Shown one piece after another: positions 45,199 through 54,210 of a DNA stretch of 64,000 nucleotides. The stretch's first letter is position 1. Each line of letters starts with the position of its first letter. A program made the position numbers and the translations under genes. The notes under the pieces were generated by a model. The model searched no databases and was not told the origin of the DNA. It was given only the letters and a program-made list of their open reading frames with translations. This DNA is from Brochothrix thermosphacta DSM 20171 = FSL F6-1036. Its GTDB lineage: Bacteria > Bacillota > Bacilli > Lactobacillales > Listeriaceae. The stretch is from positions 2,108,001 to 2,172,000 of the forward strand of contig NZ_CP145608.1 in the NCBI RefSeq assembly GCF_036884295.1. Reading direction: 5' to 3'.

Positions 45199-46863
45199 TT
45201 ATTTAATATAAGCTGCTTTTAAGCTGTAATCAGAACCAAAGTTATGACGGTACATATCTTTGATTGCTGGATTTTGAAGAATTGATAATGAACGTTGGTA
45301 AATTGGTGCGATTGCAGCATCTTGATTAATCAAGATATCTTGTGCTTTGATGAAGTTTTCCCAACGTTTTTGTGGGTCAGCTGCATCTGTTGTTTTGTTA
45401 GCAGTAATTAAGGCATCGTACTCTTTGTTAGAGTAGTTGATGTTAGCGTTTGTTCCACCAGTTACATATAATTCTAAGAATGTAAGTGGATCTTGGAAGT
45501 CAGCTCCCCAACCAGATAATTCCATATCAAAATCAGATTTACTATCTAAATCAACACGGTTGTTAAATGGTACATTTTTAAGGCTAACTGTTAAACCTGG
45601 AAGATTTTTTTCCATTTGGTCTTTCATATACTGTGAAGAAGATTTTGCGTTATCAGTATCATCACTTAATAATTCGATTGTTACTTTATCGCCAATTTCT
45701 TTTTGAGCTAATTTCCACTCTTTTTGAGCTGCTTCAACATTATACGTTAAGTATTTGTTTGCTTCTCCAGCTGCTTTAGTAAAATCTTCACCTGTTTTTT
45801 CATTTTTAGCTAAACCTTTTGGTACTTGTTGGTCAGCTGCTACAGAGCCGTTAGCTAAAATTTGTTTAGCATAAGCTTCTTTGTTATATGATTGAGCGAT
45901 TGCTTTACGTACGTGTTCATTTGCTAATACAGTATCTTTACCTGCACGTTTTTGGTTGAATTTAAGGTAGAATACTGATGCTTGTGGCACACTGATTCTA
46001 TCTTTATCATTTGCATATTGTTTAGCGTATTCTGCAGATAGTACAACTGCGTCTGCTTCACCTTTTGTATATAAGTTGATACCTGTTGATGGTTGCTTAA
46101 CAACGTTAATTTTAGCGTTGTTTAACTTAACATCTTTAGCACCCCAATATTTATCATTTTTTACATATTCCCATGAATCGCCGTTACCATCCCAGTCTTT
46201 CATTGTGAAAGGACCGTTATAGATTAAGTTATCACTAGTTTTTGCATAGTTTTTACCTTGTTCTTTAACATATTTTTCATTTTGTGGTTTGAATGTTACA
46301 AACGCAAATAATGATTTAGCATATGTAGTTGGACGCTCTAATTTAACTTCAAGCGTTTTATCATCTACAGCTTTAACACCTAATGTGTTAATGTCTTTTT
46401 TCTTAGCCATGATATCTGATGCATTAGCAATAAAACCATCAAACATATAAGCATATTGTGAGCCAGTTGCAGGATTTACTGCTTTTCTCCAAGAGTATAC
46501 AAAATCTTGAGCTGTTACTGGTGTACCATTTGACCATTCAGCGTCATCGCGAATTTTAAATGTATATGTTTTATCATCTGAACTAATTGTTGGTTCTGCT
46601 GCTGCAACCCCAAGTTCAAACTTATCATCTTTACCTAATGTGTAAAGACCTTCAAATACTTGATCCATTGCTGTTCCAGATACAACATCTGTTGACATTA
46701 CTGTATCCATTGTTGCAATTTGTGCTGACTCTAACAAGTTGATTGTTTGGTCTTTTTTGCCTGTTTCTTCTTTTGCTGTACTAGAACCATTACCACATGC
46801 CGCAAGTACAAGACCTACGATTAAGACAACTGCTGTTACAACCGATAACTTCAATTTTTTCAT
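45199..46863 (-). CDS. oppA: Oligopeptide ABC transporter substrate-binding lipoprotein OppA, copy 2
   Basis: 554 aa lipoprotein, paralogue of the 42657-44330 product. Signal peptide and lipobox LAAC (LVLAACGNGSST), then a short linker and a family-5 solute-binding domain (TYTFKIRDDAEWSNGTPVTAQDFVYSWRK). Differences from copy 1 are mostly conservative, concentrated in the linker and in scattered surface positions, so peptide preference may differ slightly. I start at the ATG at 46863, 9 nt after GAGGAGG; an upstream TTG-based extension has no RBS. It lies 140 bp after oppF. A modest hairpin in that gap could tune its level relative to oppBCDF. Confidence 0.95.
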   Translation of the reverse strand: MKKLKLSVVTAVVLIVGLVLAACGNGSSTAKEETGKKDQTINLLESAQIATMDTVMSTDVVSGTAMDQVFEGLYTLGKDDKFELGVAAAEPTISSDDKTYTFKIRDDAEWSNGTPVTAQDFVYSWRKAVNPATGSQYAYMFDGFIANASDIMAKKKDINTLGVKAVDDKTLEVKLERPTTYAKSLFAFVTFKPQNEKYVKEQGKNYAKTSDNLIYNGPFTMKDWDGNGDSWEYVKNDKYWGAKDVKLNNAKINVVKQPSTGINLYTKGEADAVVLSAEYAKQYANDKDRISVPQASVFYLKFNQKRAGKDTVLANEHVRKAIAQSYNKEAYAKQILANGSVAADQQVPKGLAKNEKTGEDFTKAAGEANKYLTYNVEAAQKEWKLAQKEIGDKVTIELLSDDTDNAKSSSQYMKDQMEKNLPGLTVSLKNVPFNNRVDLDSKSDFDMELSGWGADFQDPLTFLELYVTGGTNANINYSNKEYDALITANKTTDAADPQKRWENFIKAQDILINQDAAIAPIYQRSLSILQNPAIKDMYRHNFGSDYSLKAAYIK

Positions 46864-46958
46864 TTTATAAATCCTCCTCAAAATTAGATAATACTATTTA
46901 CAAAGTAATCCGAAGGTTTACTTTTATAGATTTTTCAAATTAATACTAGGCATAATAC

Positions 46959-46981
46959 AAGCACCCAAACTACAGGTGCTT
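46959..46981 (-). promoter_or_regulatory. Intercistronic hairpin between oppF and oppA2
   Basis: 7-bp stem AAGCACC/GGTGCTT with a 9-nt loop, without a good T run. Such hairpins often act as partial terminators or RNA-stability elements where the binding protein must be made in excess over the permease. Confidence 0.4.
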
Positions 46982-47003
46982 ATGAACCGCCGTTCTATTT
47001 TAC

Positions 47004-47972
47004 TTATACTGAAACTTGAGCAATTTTTTTAGCAGCCAATTTCGCACGATAAGTCTCAACTTCATCTGCTTTACAGTAAACAAAGTGACCATTTTCAATT
47101 TCACGTAATTGTGCATCATCAGCTTCCACATATTGATGAGCTTTAGCATCATAAATAATACGTTGACGTGTACGCTCATAAATCGGATCTGGAATTGGAA
47201 TCGCTGATAATAATGATTCAGTATATGGGTGTAATGGTGTTTGATATAAATCATCAGAAGTAGCAAGTTCTAAAATACGACCTGCATACATAACCCCAAT
47301 ACGATCACTGATATATTTAACCATTGATAAATCATGCGCAATAAAGAGGTAAGTTAAATTCTCCTCTAACTGTAATTCTTTTAAAAGGTTAACGACTTGA
47401 GCTTGAATTGAAACGTCCAATGCTGAAATTGGTTCATCAGCAATAATAAATTTCGGTTTAACTGCTAAAGCACGAGCGATACCAATACGTTGACGTTGAC
47501 CACCTGAAAACTCATGAGGGTAACGACTTGCATGATCACGGTTTAAACCTACTCGTTCAAGCAAATCATCAACCATCGCATTACGTTCTTGTTTATCTTT
47601 TGCTAATTTATGAATATCGATACCTTCAGCAACAATATCACGAACTGTCATACGTGGATCAAGTGATGCATAAGGATCTTGGAAGATCATTTGCATTTCA
47701 CGACGAAACGCTAACATTTGCTCGCGTGATTTAACAGCATGAACATCTGTACCTTCAAAATCGACTTCACCACTTGTTGCTTCATAAAGGCGTAAAATTG
47801 TACGACCAGTTGTTGATTTTCCACAACCAGATTCTCCAACAAGGCCAAAAGTTTCACCTTCATATATATCAAAAGAGATATCGTTGATGGCACGCACTTC
47901 TTTTTTAGTACCTTCGTTAAAATATTGTTTTAAATTCTTAACTTCTAATAATTTACGGCGTTCTTTTTCCAT
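47004..47972 (-). CDS. oppF: Oligopeptide ABC transporter ATPase OppF
   Basis: 322 aa ATPase. Walker [19 protein letters not shown]-loop [12 protein letters not shown], signature [14 protein letters not shown], Walker [13 protein letters not shown], switch His in FIAHDLSMV. The C-terminal oligopeptide-transporter domain begins at [16 protein letters not shown]. It pairs with OppD to energise OppBC. The ATG at 47972 overlaps the oppD stop by one base (TGATG). In the Listeria opp cluster oppA comes first; here the binding proteins are last. Confidence 0.95.
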   Translation of the reverse strand: MEKERRKLLEVKNLKQYFNEGTKKEVRAINDISFDIYEGETFGLVGESGCGKSTTGRTILRLYEATSGEVDFEGTDVHAVKSREQMLAFRREMQMIFQDPYASLDPRMTVRDIVAEGIDIHKLAKDKQERNAMVDDLLERVGLNRDHASRYPHEFSGGQRQRIGIARALAVKPKFIIADEPISALDVSIQAQVVNLLKELQLEENLTYLFIAHDLSMVKYISDRIGVMYAGRILELATSDDLYQTPLHPYTESLLSAIPIPDPIYERTRQRIIYDAKAHQYVEADDAQLREIENGHFVYCKADEVETYRAKLAAKKIAQVSV

Positions 47973-49027
47973 CAAACTCGCACCCCTTCATTTAATTTAG
48001 CGAAAACAGCTTGACGACGCTGAATCTCAGCTGGCGCTTCAACCTTCGGTGCATCAGGATGTAATAACCACGTTGCTGCAAAATGAGTGTCAGAAACTTT
48101 AAATAGTGGTGGTTTTTGTTCACTATCAATCTTCATTGCAAATTCATTACGTGCAGCAAAAGCATCACCTTTAGGTGGAATCAATAAATCCGGCGGTGAG
48201 CCTGGAATCGCGTAAAGAGATTCTGTGCTTGACTCTAAGCTAGGCATAGAGCTAATTAAGCCCCAAGTATAAGGATGTTTAGGATTGTAGAAAATTTCAT
48301 CTACTGTTCCAATTTCAACAATTTCTCCTGCATACATTACAGCTACACGATCAGCAATACTTGCCACAACACCTAAATCATGTGTAATAAAAATAACAGC
48401 TGTGCCTGTTTTTTCTTGAATTTCTTTAAGTAATTCAAGAATTTGAGCTTGGATTGTTACATCCAATGCTGTTGTTGGCTCATCAGCAATCAATACTTCT
48501 GGATCACATGCTAGTGCAATTGCGATAACAACACGTTGACGCATACCACCTGAGTATTGATGTGGGTATTCTTTCAAACGTTTTTCTGCGTCTGGAATTC
48601 CTACTAATTCTAATAATTCAATTGCGCGACTACGTGCAGCATCACGGTTCATACCTTGATGTTTACGTAATGGTTCCATAATCTGTTTACCAATTGGGAT
48701 TGTTGGGTTTAAAGAAGTCATTGGGTCTTGGAAAATCATTGCGATTTCTTTACCGCGGACTTTTTGCATTTTTTTCTCGCTATATTTAACAAGATCATTG
48801 CCTTTAAACTTAATGCTACCATTGGTAATTTCTGAGTTACGCGGAGGTAATAACCCCATTATTGCTTTAGAAGATACTGATTTTCCTGAACCAGACTCTC
48901 CAACAATTGCGAGTGTTTCACCTTTATATAGTTCAAAACTGACACCTCGAATGGCTCTAACTTCCCCAGCAAACGTGTGGAATGAGACATTGAGATTATC
49001 AACCTCTAAAATCTTTGATTTATCCAT
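47972..49027 (-). CDS. oppD: Oligopeptide ABC transporter ATPase OppD
   Basis: 351 aa ATPase. Walker [19 protein letters not shown]-loop [13 protein letters not shown], signature [15 protein letters not shown], Walker [13 protein letters not shown], switch His in [10 protein letters not shown]. The C-terminal part ([40 protein letters not shown]) is the OppD-type extension. That segment usually carries a Cys-rich Fe-S site, but the cysteines are absent here. Translationally coupled to oppF; 23 bp after oppC. Confidence 0.95.
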   Translation of the reverse strand: MDKSKILEVDNLNVSFHTFAGEVRAIRGVSFELYKGETLAIVGESGSGKSVSSKAIMGLLPPRNSEITNGSIKFKGNDLVKYSEKKMQKVRGKEIAMIFQDPMTSLNPTIPIGKQIMEPLRKHQGMNRDAARSRAIELLELVGIPDAEKRLKEYPHQYSGGMRQRVVIAIALACDPEVLIADEPTTALDVTIQAQILELLKEIQEKTGTAVIFITHDLGVVASIADRVAVMYAGEIVEIGTVDEIFYNPKHPYTWGLISSMPSLESSTESLYAIPGSPPDLLIPPKGDAFAARNEFAMKIDSEQKPPLFKVSDTHFAATWLLHPDAPKVEAPAEIQRRQAVFAKLNEGVRV

Positions 49028-49050
49028 TGATACAACCTCTATTCTTTAAA

Positions 49051-50073
49051 TTAATCACGCATTTTCGGGTCAAATGCATCGCGTAAACCGTCTGCAATTA
49101 AGTTAAACACAATCATAATCAAACAGATAACGAATGCAGGATACACAATTTGATACGGTAAGAAGCGCAATGACTTATAGCCTTCTTCAATTAATGTTCC
49201 TAATGATGCTGTCGGTGGTTGTAACCCAATACCGATGAAACTTAAGAAAGCTTCAAAGAAAATCGCATCAGGAATAGTGAACATCGTGTTAATAATGATA
49301 ACACCTGACAAGTTAGGAATTAAGTGCTTAAAGAGAATTCCTGACGTTGGTTTACCCATTGCTTGTGCTGCCAATACAAACTCTTGTTGTTTCAGCATTA
49401 AAACTTGTGCCCTTACTACCCTAGCCATATTAATCCAACCTGTTATCGCAATAGCGATAATGATTGCATTTAAGCCTGGTTTCATAATAAGAAGCATTAG
49501 GATAACAACGACAAGGTTAGGAATCCCTGAGATTATTTCAATGATACGTTGCATAAAGTTGTCGACTCGTCCGCCTACATAACCTGATACCATACCGTAT
49601 GTAACACCTACTGCCAAACTAATAATTGTTGCTATTAAAGCAATATATAAAGAGATACGTGTTCCTTCCCAAGTACGTGAAAAGAGGTCACGTCCAAGTG
49701 AATCTGTTCCGAACCAGTAATAATCTTTTACATTATTTTCTTTGTAAACATCTGTTTCTGTTCCAGCAAGCTCTTGTTTACCATTCCAAAAAGGCATATT
49801 TTCAAAACCTTGCACTTTAGGTGGTAAGTTTGAGTGTTCAACATTTTGATCGTTTGGCGCGTGAGGTGACATCCATGGCCCAGCAATCGCCATAAGCACA
49901 ACAAGTACTAAGATCACTAAACTCACAATTGCTGCTTTGTTTTTTCTAATTCGCATCCAGCTATCCTGCATCGCAGTTAAGCTTGGACGTGAGATTTTTT
50001 CGCTTTTTTCAGTACTAATTCCAACTTGTTCAAACATTTCAGAAGGAATATTATCATTTTTCTTATATGTCAT
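49051..50073 (-). CDS. oppC: Oligopeptide ABC transporter permease OppC
   Basis: 340 aa. Long cytoplasmic N terminus (about 1-45), first membrane helix (AAIVSLVILVLVVLMAIAGPW), an extracellular loop containing FGTDSLGRDLFSRTWEGTR, then five more helices. The EAA loop is recognisable at VLAAQAMGKPTSGILFKHLIPN. With OppB it forms the membrane channel. The ATG overlaps the oppB stop by 4 nt (ATGA). Confidence 0.94.
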   Translation of the reverse strand: MTYKKNDNIPSEMFEQVGISTEKSEKISRPSLTAMQDSWMRIRKNKAAIVSLVILVLVVLMAIAGPWMSPHAPNDQNVEHSNLPPKVQGFENMPFWNGKQELAGTETDVYKENNVKDYYWFGTDSLGRDLFSRTWEGTRISLYIALIATIISLAVGVTYGMVSGYVGGRVDNFMQRIIEIISGIPNLVVVILMLLIMKPGLNAIIIAIAITGWINMARVVRAQVLMLKQQEFVLAAQAMGKPTSGILFKHLIPNLSGVIIINTMFTIPDAIFFEAFLSFIGIGLQPPTASLGTLIEEGYKSLRFLPYQIVYPAFVICLIMIVFNLIADGLRDAFDPKMRD

Positions 50074-50999
50074 GCTTTATTTCCTCCTAAACGAATTCTA
50101 GGATCAATGATTCCGTAAAGAATATCAGTGATTAAAATAACAGATACAAGCAGCGCAGAGTAGAGCAGCGTTGTCCCCATAATTACTGAGTAGTCATTTA
50201 ATTGAATCGCTTTAACAAATTGCTCACCAATACCTGGTATCGCATAGATTTGTTCAATAACCATTGAGCCTGTCATTAAACCGACTGCAAGTGGTCCTAA
50301 AACCGTAATAAGCGGAATTAAGGCATTACGAATCGCATGTTTAAAAGCAACTGCTGGTGCAGAGTTACCTTTTGCTTTTGCCAGTAAGATATAATCAGAT
50401 CCAAGTACATCGATTAGTTCGGTTCGCATATACCTCGCGGCAATTGCTAACGGGAACATCATCAGTGCAATTGTTGGCAGAATGGTGTATTCTGGTCCAT
50501 TCCAAAATGCAACTGGTAATAAGCCTAATTTAACAGCAATAAAATACTGTAATAGCGCGGCAAATACAAATGAAGGAATTGATTTACCTACAATTGCGAT
50601 AAATGTACTTGTAGTATCCGCCCAAGTATTTTGGAAGATAGCTGCAACACATCCTAGTATGATACCAATAACAGTACCAAATACAAGCGCTTGAATACCT
50701 AATTGAATTGAAGGCGAGATACGTGCCATAATCAGAGCTGTTACACTTTGACCTTGGAATTGGTAACTTGTCCCTAAATCAAACTGCATTAAGTTCACAA
50801 TGTAATTCCAATATTGTACCATCAATGGTTTATCTAAACCATAATGAGCAATAATAGCTGCTTTCTGTGTCGCTGAAAGTTTCTCTTGCGCACTGAAAGG
50901 TGTTCCTGGTAAAAACTTCATCAAGAAAAATGTCGCTGATGCAATAATGAAAAGTGTGATTAACATGTATAGAACACGTTTTAGAATATATCTTGCCAT
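50070..50999 (-). CDS. oppB: Oligopeptide ABC transporter permease OppB
   Basis: 309 aa with six membrane helices. N-terminal MARYILKRVLYMLITLFIIASATFFLMKFLPGTPF is typical of OppB. The EAA loop lies at YILLAKAKGNSAPAVAFKHAIRNALIPLITVLG. First gene of the opp operon, preceded by a CAGGAGG-type RBS and a consensus promoter about 85-120 bp upstream flanked by CodY-like boxes. Confidence 0.95.
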   Translation of the reverse strand: MARYILKRVLYMLITLFIIASATFFLMKFLPGTPFSAQEKLSATQKAAIIAHYGLDKPLMVQYWNYIVNLMQFDLGTSYQFQGQSVTALIMARISPSIQLGIQALVFGTVIGIILGCVAAIFQNTWADTTSTFIAIVGKSIPSFVFAALLQYFIAVKLGLLPVAFWNGPEYTILPTIALMMFPLAIAARYMRTELIDVLGSDYILLAKAKGNSAPAVAFKHAIRNALIPLITVLGPLAVGLMTGSMVIEQIYAIPGIGEQFVKAIQLNDYSVIMGTTLLYSALLVSVILITDILYGIIDPRIRLGGNKA

Positions 51000-51028
51000 C
51001 TTAGTCCTCCTGTTGATTGATTAAATCA

Positions 51029-51043
51029 AAAATTCTGAAAATA
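51029..51043 (-). promoter_or_regulatory. CodY-like box in the opp leader
   Basis: The plus strand reads AAAATTCTGAAAATA, 12 of 15 matches to the CodY box AATTTTCWGAAAATT. It lies about 40-55 nt downstream of the predicted opp transcription start. Confidence 0.4.
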
Positions 51044-51090
51044 CCGATAAAAGTAAGAGAAAAACGCCTCGTTCTTTTGGTAATAGGTCT

Positions 51091-51119
51091 ATTATATACT
51101 AAACCTTTTAGCATGACAA
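51091..51119 (-). promoter_or_regulatory. Promoter of the opp operon
   Basis: Minus strand -35 TTGTCA (51114-51119), 17-nt spacer, -10 TATAAT (51091-51096). The start near 51084 leaves a leader of about 85 nt to the oppB ATG. Confidence 0.75.
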
Positions 51120-51135
51120 TCAACTTTTTTTCTGT

Positions 51136-51150
51136 ATATTTCTGAAAATT
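51136..51150 (-). promoter_or_regulatory. CodY-like box upstream of the opp promoter
   Basis: The plus strand reads ATATTTCTGAAAATT, 13 of 15 matches to AATTTTCWGAAAATT, ending 17 bp upstream of the -35. CodY represses opp genes in several Firmicutes when branched-chain amino acids and GTP are high. The remaining 51151-51475 is AT-rich, with no further gene that I can support. Confidence 0.5.
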
Positions 51151-51475
51151 ACCGATTAATTATACATATATTTTTTTATCGCATACCCAAAAACATTGAA
51201 AAATCAACAATCAATGCTAAAAAAATATTGAATGGGCTTTTTTTATCTACTCGTAATATACAAAAACCTGTATATCTGTGTTTTAAATTTCGTAAAAAAA
51301 TTCGACAATTCAATTTATTCAATTTACTTAAACCTTGTCATTCCTTTATTACCAAGGTTTTTACTCATAACTTTTAGTAATTCTTTTTTGACGACTTCCC
51401 TGCAAACATTCAATTGCTTTTATCCGACTCAAATATTTGCTACACTAGTAGCTATATAAGAAAGAAGGTATGTTG

Positions 51476-52264
51476 ATGGACGACCTTATAAAAAGTGGTC
51501 AGATAACGTTAGAACACTCTGCCCATTGGACAATTATTTTCAAACAACTATCTAGTATCCTGATAATGTTAATCGCAGTTATCATTTTATTTTCACTCAC
51601 TGTATTTTTTAAAAAATTTATTAATTATTTTGTAAAACGAAAAATTTTTTCATACATAATATCAAGCATTATCTTCCTAGCAGCAGCTGGTGTGTTTTTA
51701 ACAGTTTATATCAATGCTATGGTAGAAAGTGAAAATATGAATCAAAAGGTGTTACTAGCTGAAAAATGGAAAAAAGAAAAAGGGATTCCTTATATTAATA
51801 ACCTCCCTTTACAACAACAGCTCCTATTTTCTTATGAAGAAGTGAAAGGAAAGGTGTCTGCAGATAACTTTATTGATTCTAGCACACTACTTCCTGCATC
51901 TATACCTGGTCGGACTGATGAAAATGATGCAAATCTAATCGATAGTAGTCGTATGGTCAATTTAATAAAAGGAGAACGTGTTAAATTTACATATGCGCTG
52001 GATGGCCAGCTCGTATCCGAAACAGGTTGGACTTCCGTACACTTCCAGCCTAACGAAAGTTTTCTTTTCCTAAGCTGGGATAACGATCGTTATATTACAT
52101 TTAACCGGTTGCCAAAAGATATCGGTAACGGACTCAACGCAGGCATTTACGATATTAAAATTTATTTACCTCATAGTGATTTAGAAAAACTATTCGGCAA
52201 TAAAGTTCCTGACGTTAAAGTTTCATCTGATGATGCTACTTCTGTAAAAGAAGAAAAAAAATAA
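51476..52264 (+). CDS. Unrecognised membrane protein with extracytoplasmic domain
   Basis: 262 aa. I do not recognise a family. Two membrane helices (about 26-46 and 60-80) are separated by a short basic loop (KKFINYFVKRKIFS). A soluble region of about 180 residues follows, probably outside the membrane, with aromatic-rich patches (TGWTSVHFQPNESFLFLSWDNDRYITF). The C-terminal tail is Ser/Asp/Lys-rich. I start at the ATG at 51476, 7 nt after GAAAGAAGG; the ATG at 51470 is too close to that RBS. It stands alone, divergent from opp, with a terminator after it. Confidence 0.7.
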   Translation: MDDLIKSGQITLEHSAHWTIIFKQLSSILIMLIAVIILFSLTVFFKKFINYFVKRKIFSYIISSIIFLAAAGVFLTVYINAMVESENMNQKVLLAEKWKKEKGIPYINNLPLQQQLLFSYEEVKGKVSADNFIDSSTLLPASIPGRTDENDANLIDSSRMVNLIKGERVKFTYALDGQLVSETGWTSVHFQPNESFLFLSWDNDRYITFNRLPKDIGNGLNAGIYDIKIYLPHSDLEKLFGNKVPDVKVSSDDATSVKEEKK

Positions 52265-52318
52265 AAACGCGGCGCTCAAGTCTACTGTATCAATTGAGCA
52301 CTGCGTTTTTTTTATTTT
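52263..52318. terminator. Terminator between the unknown membrane protein and the histidine phosphatase gene
   Basis: Stem AAAACGC-GCTCAA pairing with TTGAGC-GCGTTTT through internal mismatches; TTTTTTTATTTTTT on the plus side and TTTTTATTT on the minus side. It overlaps the last codons of the leftward gene at 52312. Confidence 0.65.
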
Positions 52319-52983
52319 TTAAAGTGTGATGTATCGTTAATTTTTTCAGCTTTAAATAAACCTTGTTCATAACTTAAAATAGAAACACTCGCATTATCCA
52401 ACACAAATTGTTCCGTTATCGATGGATCTAATTCATGGATAATATTTCGAATGGTAACACCATGTGCAACAATAAAAATATTACCACCTTGAGCACGATG
52501 ACGATTAATAATATCTAAAAACCCTTGCTCTACTCGTGACCAGAACATTTGAAAATCTTCAGCATCACCTGTCGGATCTGCCGCACGTGTTGTATTGAGA
52601 ATTTCTCGAACAGATGATTGACTAAAAAGTTCTTGCTCATTAGATAAACCGCGTTGTGCAGCTATTTCTCCCCAAGCATATTTCCCATCAAGTCCTTCGA
52701 ATGAACCAAAAAATGTTTCTCGAAATTCTGGTCGTTGTTCTAACTGTAAACCGTAAGCATGTTTATTTTCTGTTAACATTGCATTTGCAGTCGCAACTGT
52801 TCTTTGTAAGTCGCTTGAATAGGCTGCAATAAACTCAACATCGCTGAGTCCTCTTCCACTTGCTTTAACATTTTCCAATCCCTCCGGTGTAAGCGGAGCA
52901 TCAGACCATCCTTGCATTCGACCATATTTATTTAAATATGTTTGACCGTGACGTATAAAATAAAGAGATAATTTTTTAGTCAT
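52312..52983 (-). CDS. Histidine phosphatase family protein (phosphoglycerate mutase-like)
   Basis: 223 aa. Catalytic motif LYFIRHGQTYLNKYGRMQGWSDAPLT (phospho-His in RHGQT), later ETFFGSFEG (acid Glu region) and the second catalytic His in IFIVAHGVTIRNII. Broad-specificity cofactor-dependent phosphatase rather than glycolytic mutase, to judge by length and the RHG context. I start at the ATG at 52983, 9 nt after GAAGGG; a 24-residue upstream extension lacks an RBS. It follows relP by 91 bp in the same direction and may belong to the same operon. Confidence 0.88.
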   Translation of the reverse strand: MTKKLSLYFIRHGQTYLNKYGRMQGWSDAPLTPEGLENVKASGRGLSDVEFIAAYSSDLQRTVATANAMLTENKHAYGLQLEQRPEFRETFFGSFEGLDGKYAWGEIAAQRGLSNEQELFSQSSVREILNTTRAADPTGDAEDFQMFWSRVEQGFLDIINRHRAQGGNIFIVAHGVTIRNIIHELDPSITEQFVLDNASVSILSYEQGLFKAEKINDTSHFKK

Positions 52984-53074
52984 ACTAACCAACCCTTCTT
53001 CACTTATAATGTTATCGCTTACTCTATTATACCGTTTAATAGCATCTTGTATCAAGTTTTTGAATAGGTTGGTA

Positions 53075-53698
53075 TTATGATTCCTTAATACGATTATTAA
53101 TAGTTAACATTCTATCATCAAGTTCATTGACAATATTTGCTGTTTTAGTCAGTTCATCAATCAAACCATCTGGCACTTCTTTATCAAATTTATAATAAAT
53201 TTTATGTTCGAGACTTGCCCAAAAATCCATAGCGATTGTTCGCAACTGAATTTCAACCTCCATCAACTCCATACCACCCTTTAGGAAAATTGGTATTTCA
53301 ACAATAATATGGAAGCTACGATAGCCGTTTGCTTTTGGTTTACCGACATAATCTTTAATTTTCTTTACTTTTACATCAGTTTGTTGAGACAACATTGTGA
53401 AAATTTTATCTATGTCAGAAGTAAAAGCACAAATCACTCTAACACCTGCCATATCATGAATGTGTTCACGTGCCGATCGGGCAGTGAACGGGATTCCTTT
53501 ACGTTCAAGTTTTTTAGAAATACTTTCAATTGATTTCACACGTGATTTAATGTGCTCAATCGGGTTCCCTTCATCTAAGTGTTGACATTCCTCATTTAAA
53601 ATTTTAAGTTTTGTTGTAATTTCATCGAGTGCGAATTGATTCCACAATAGTAATTGGCGCCATTCTTTAAGTTCCTCTACTGGTGGCATTGACTTCAC
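53075..53698 (-). CDS. relP: Small alarmone synthetase RelP (SAS2/YwaC type)
   Basis: 207 aa, a RelA/SpoT synthetase domain alone, with no hydrolase or regulatory part. It transfers pyrophosphate from ATP to GDP or GTP, making (p)ppGpp. Signature parts: NPIEHIKSRVKSIESISKKLERKG, HIHDMAGVRVICAF, KPKANGYRSFHIIVEIP and EVEIQLRTIAMDFWASLEHKIYYK. The FALD, REHIHD and MDFWASLEHKIYYK wording is that of B. subtilis YwaC rather than YjbM/RelQ. In Bacilli this type is induced by cell-wall stress. GTG start at 53698, 8 nt after AGGAGGG. It lies 18 bp after a small HTH-like gene. Confidence 0.92.
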   Translation of the reverse strand: MKSMPPVEELKEWRQLLLWNQFALDEITTKLKILNEECQHLDEGNPIEHIKSRVKSIESISKKLERKGIPFTARSAREHIHDMAGVRVICAFTSDIDKIFTMLSQQTDVKVKKIKDYVGKPKANGYRSFHIIVEIPIFLKGGMELMEVEIQLRTIAMDFWASLEHKIYYKFDKEVPDGLIDELTKTANIVNELDDRMLTINNRIKES

Positions 53699-53716
53699 GA
53701 TATGTACCCTCCTTTT

Positions 53717-54061
53717 TTATAAATGCGTTTGCATGCGTGATTGTTGTTCAATATCAAGCATCAAACTAATCTTTTCAGCAATTTTATGTTGTGCCTCATA
53801 ATACCATTCTTGTTCTACTGACCATTCAGTAAAACGACCACTAAGCGCTTCAATACTAACGCCAATAAAACGTGCAATCTTATTTAAACTTTCATTATAG
53901 TTCATTGGTGATAATTTCATTCCTGCTAATAACTTCATAACAATATTTTGTTTTAGTCCAACTTTATTTGTAAAGTATTGTGGTGTCATTTCCATACTAT
54001 CTATATATGTTGTTAAATTGTATGCTAACGCATTTCTTTGTGATTCCGTTTTAATTTTCAT
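53717..54061 (-). CDS. Small HTH-like (XRE-type) protein upstream of relP
   Basis: 114 aa, soluble. Residues about 12-75 look like a Cro/C1-type helix-turn-helix (LTTYIDSMEMTPQYFTNKVGLKQNIVMKLLAGMKLSPMN, then LNKIARFIGVSIEAL). The C-terminal 40 residues are helical and charged (WSVEQEWYYEAQHKIAEKISLMLDIEQQS). It might regulate the relP unit, but this is a guess. RBS AGGAGG. First gene before relP with an 18-bp gap, so most likely co-transcribed. Confidence 0.65.
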   Translation of the reverse strand: MKIKTESQRNALAYNLTTYIDSMEMTPQYFTNKVGLKQNIVMKLLAGMKLSPMNYNESLNKIARFIGVSIEALSGRFTEWSVEQEWYYEAQHKIAEKISLMLDIEQQSRMQTHL

Positions 54062-54163
54062 AATTTTCCTCCTGTGGGAATGTGATGTTATCTCTTGTTA
54101 TACTAATCATAGCATTCAATTATGTTAAAACTATGATGAAAGAATGACAAAACAGGAAGAATT

Positions 54164-54192
54164 CAAAGAAAAAAGAATGCGATTGCACTCTT
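54164..54192 (-). terminator. Terminator of the ASCH gene
   Basis: Minus strand stem AAGAGTGC/GCATTCTT with an AATC loop (one G-U pair) and the tail TTTTTTCTTTG. Confidence 0.8.
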
Positions 54193-54210
54193 TTAAAAAA
54201 CAAATTCATA

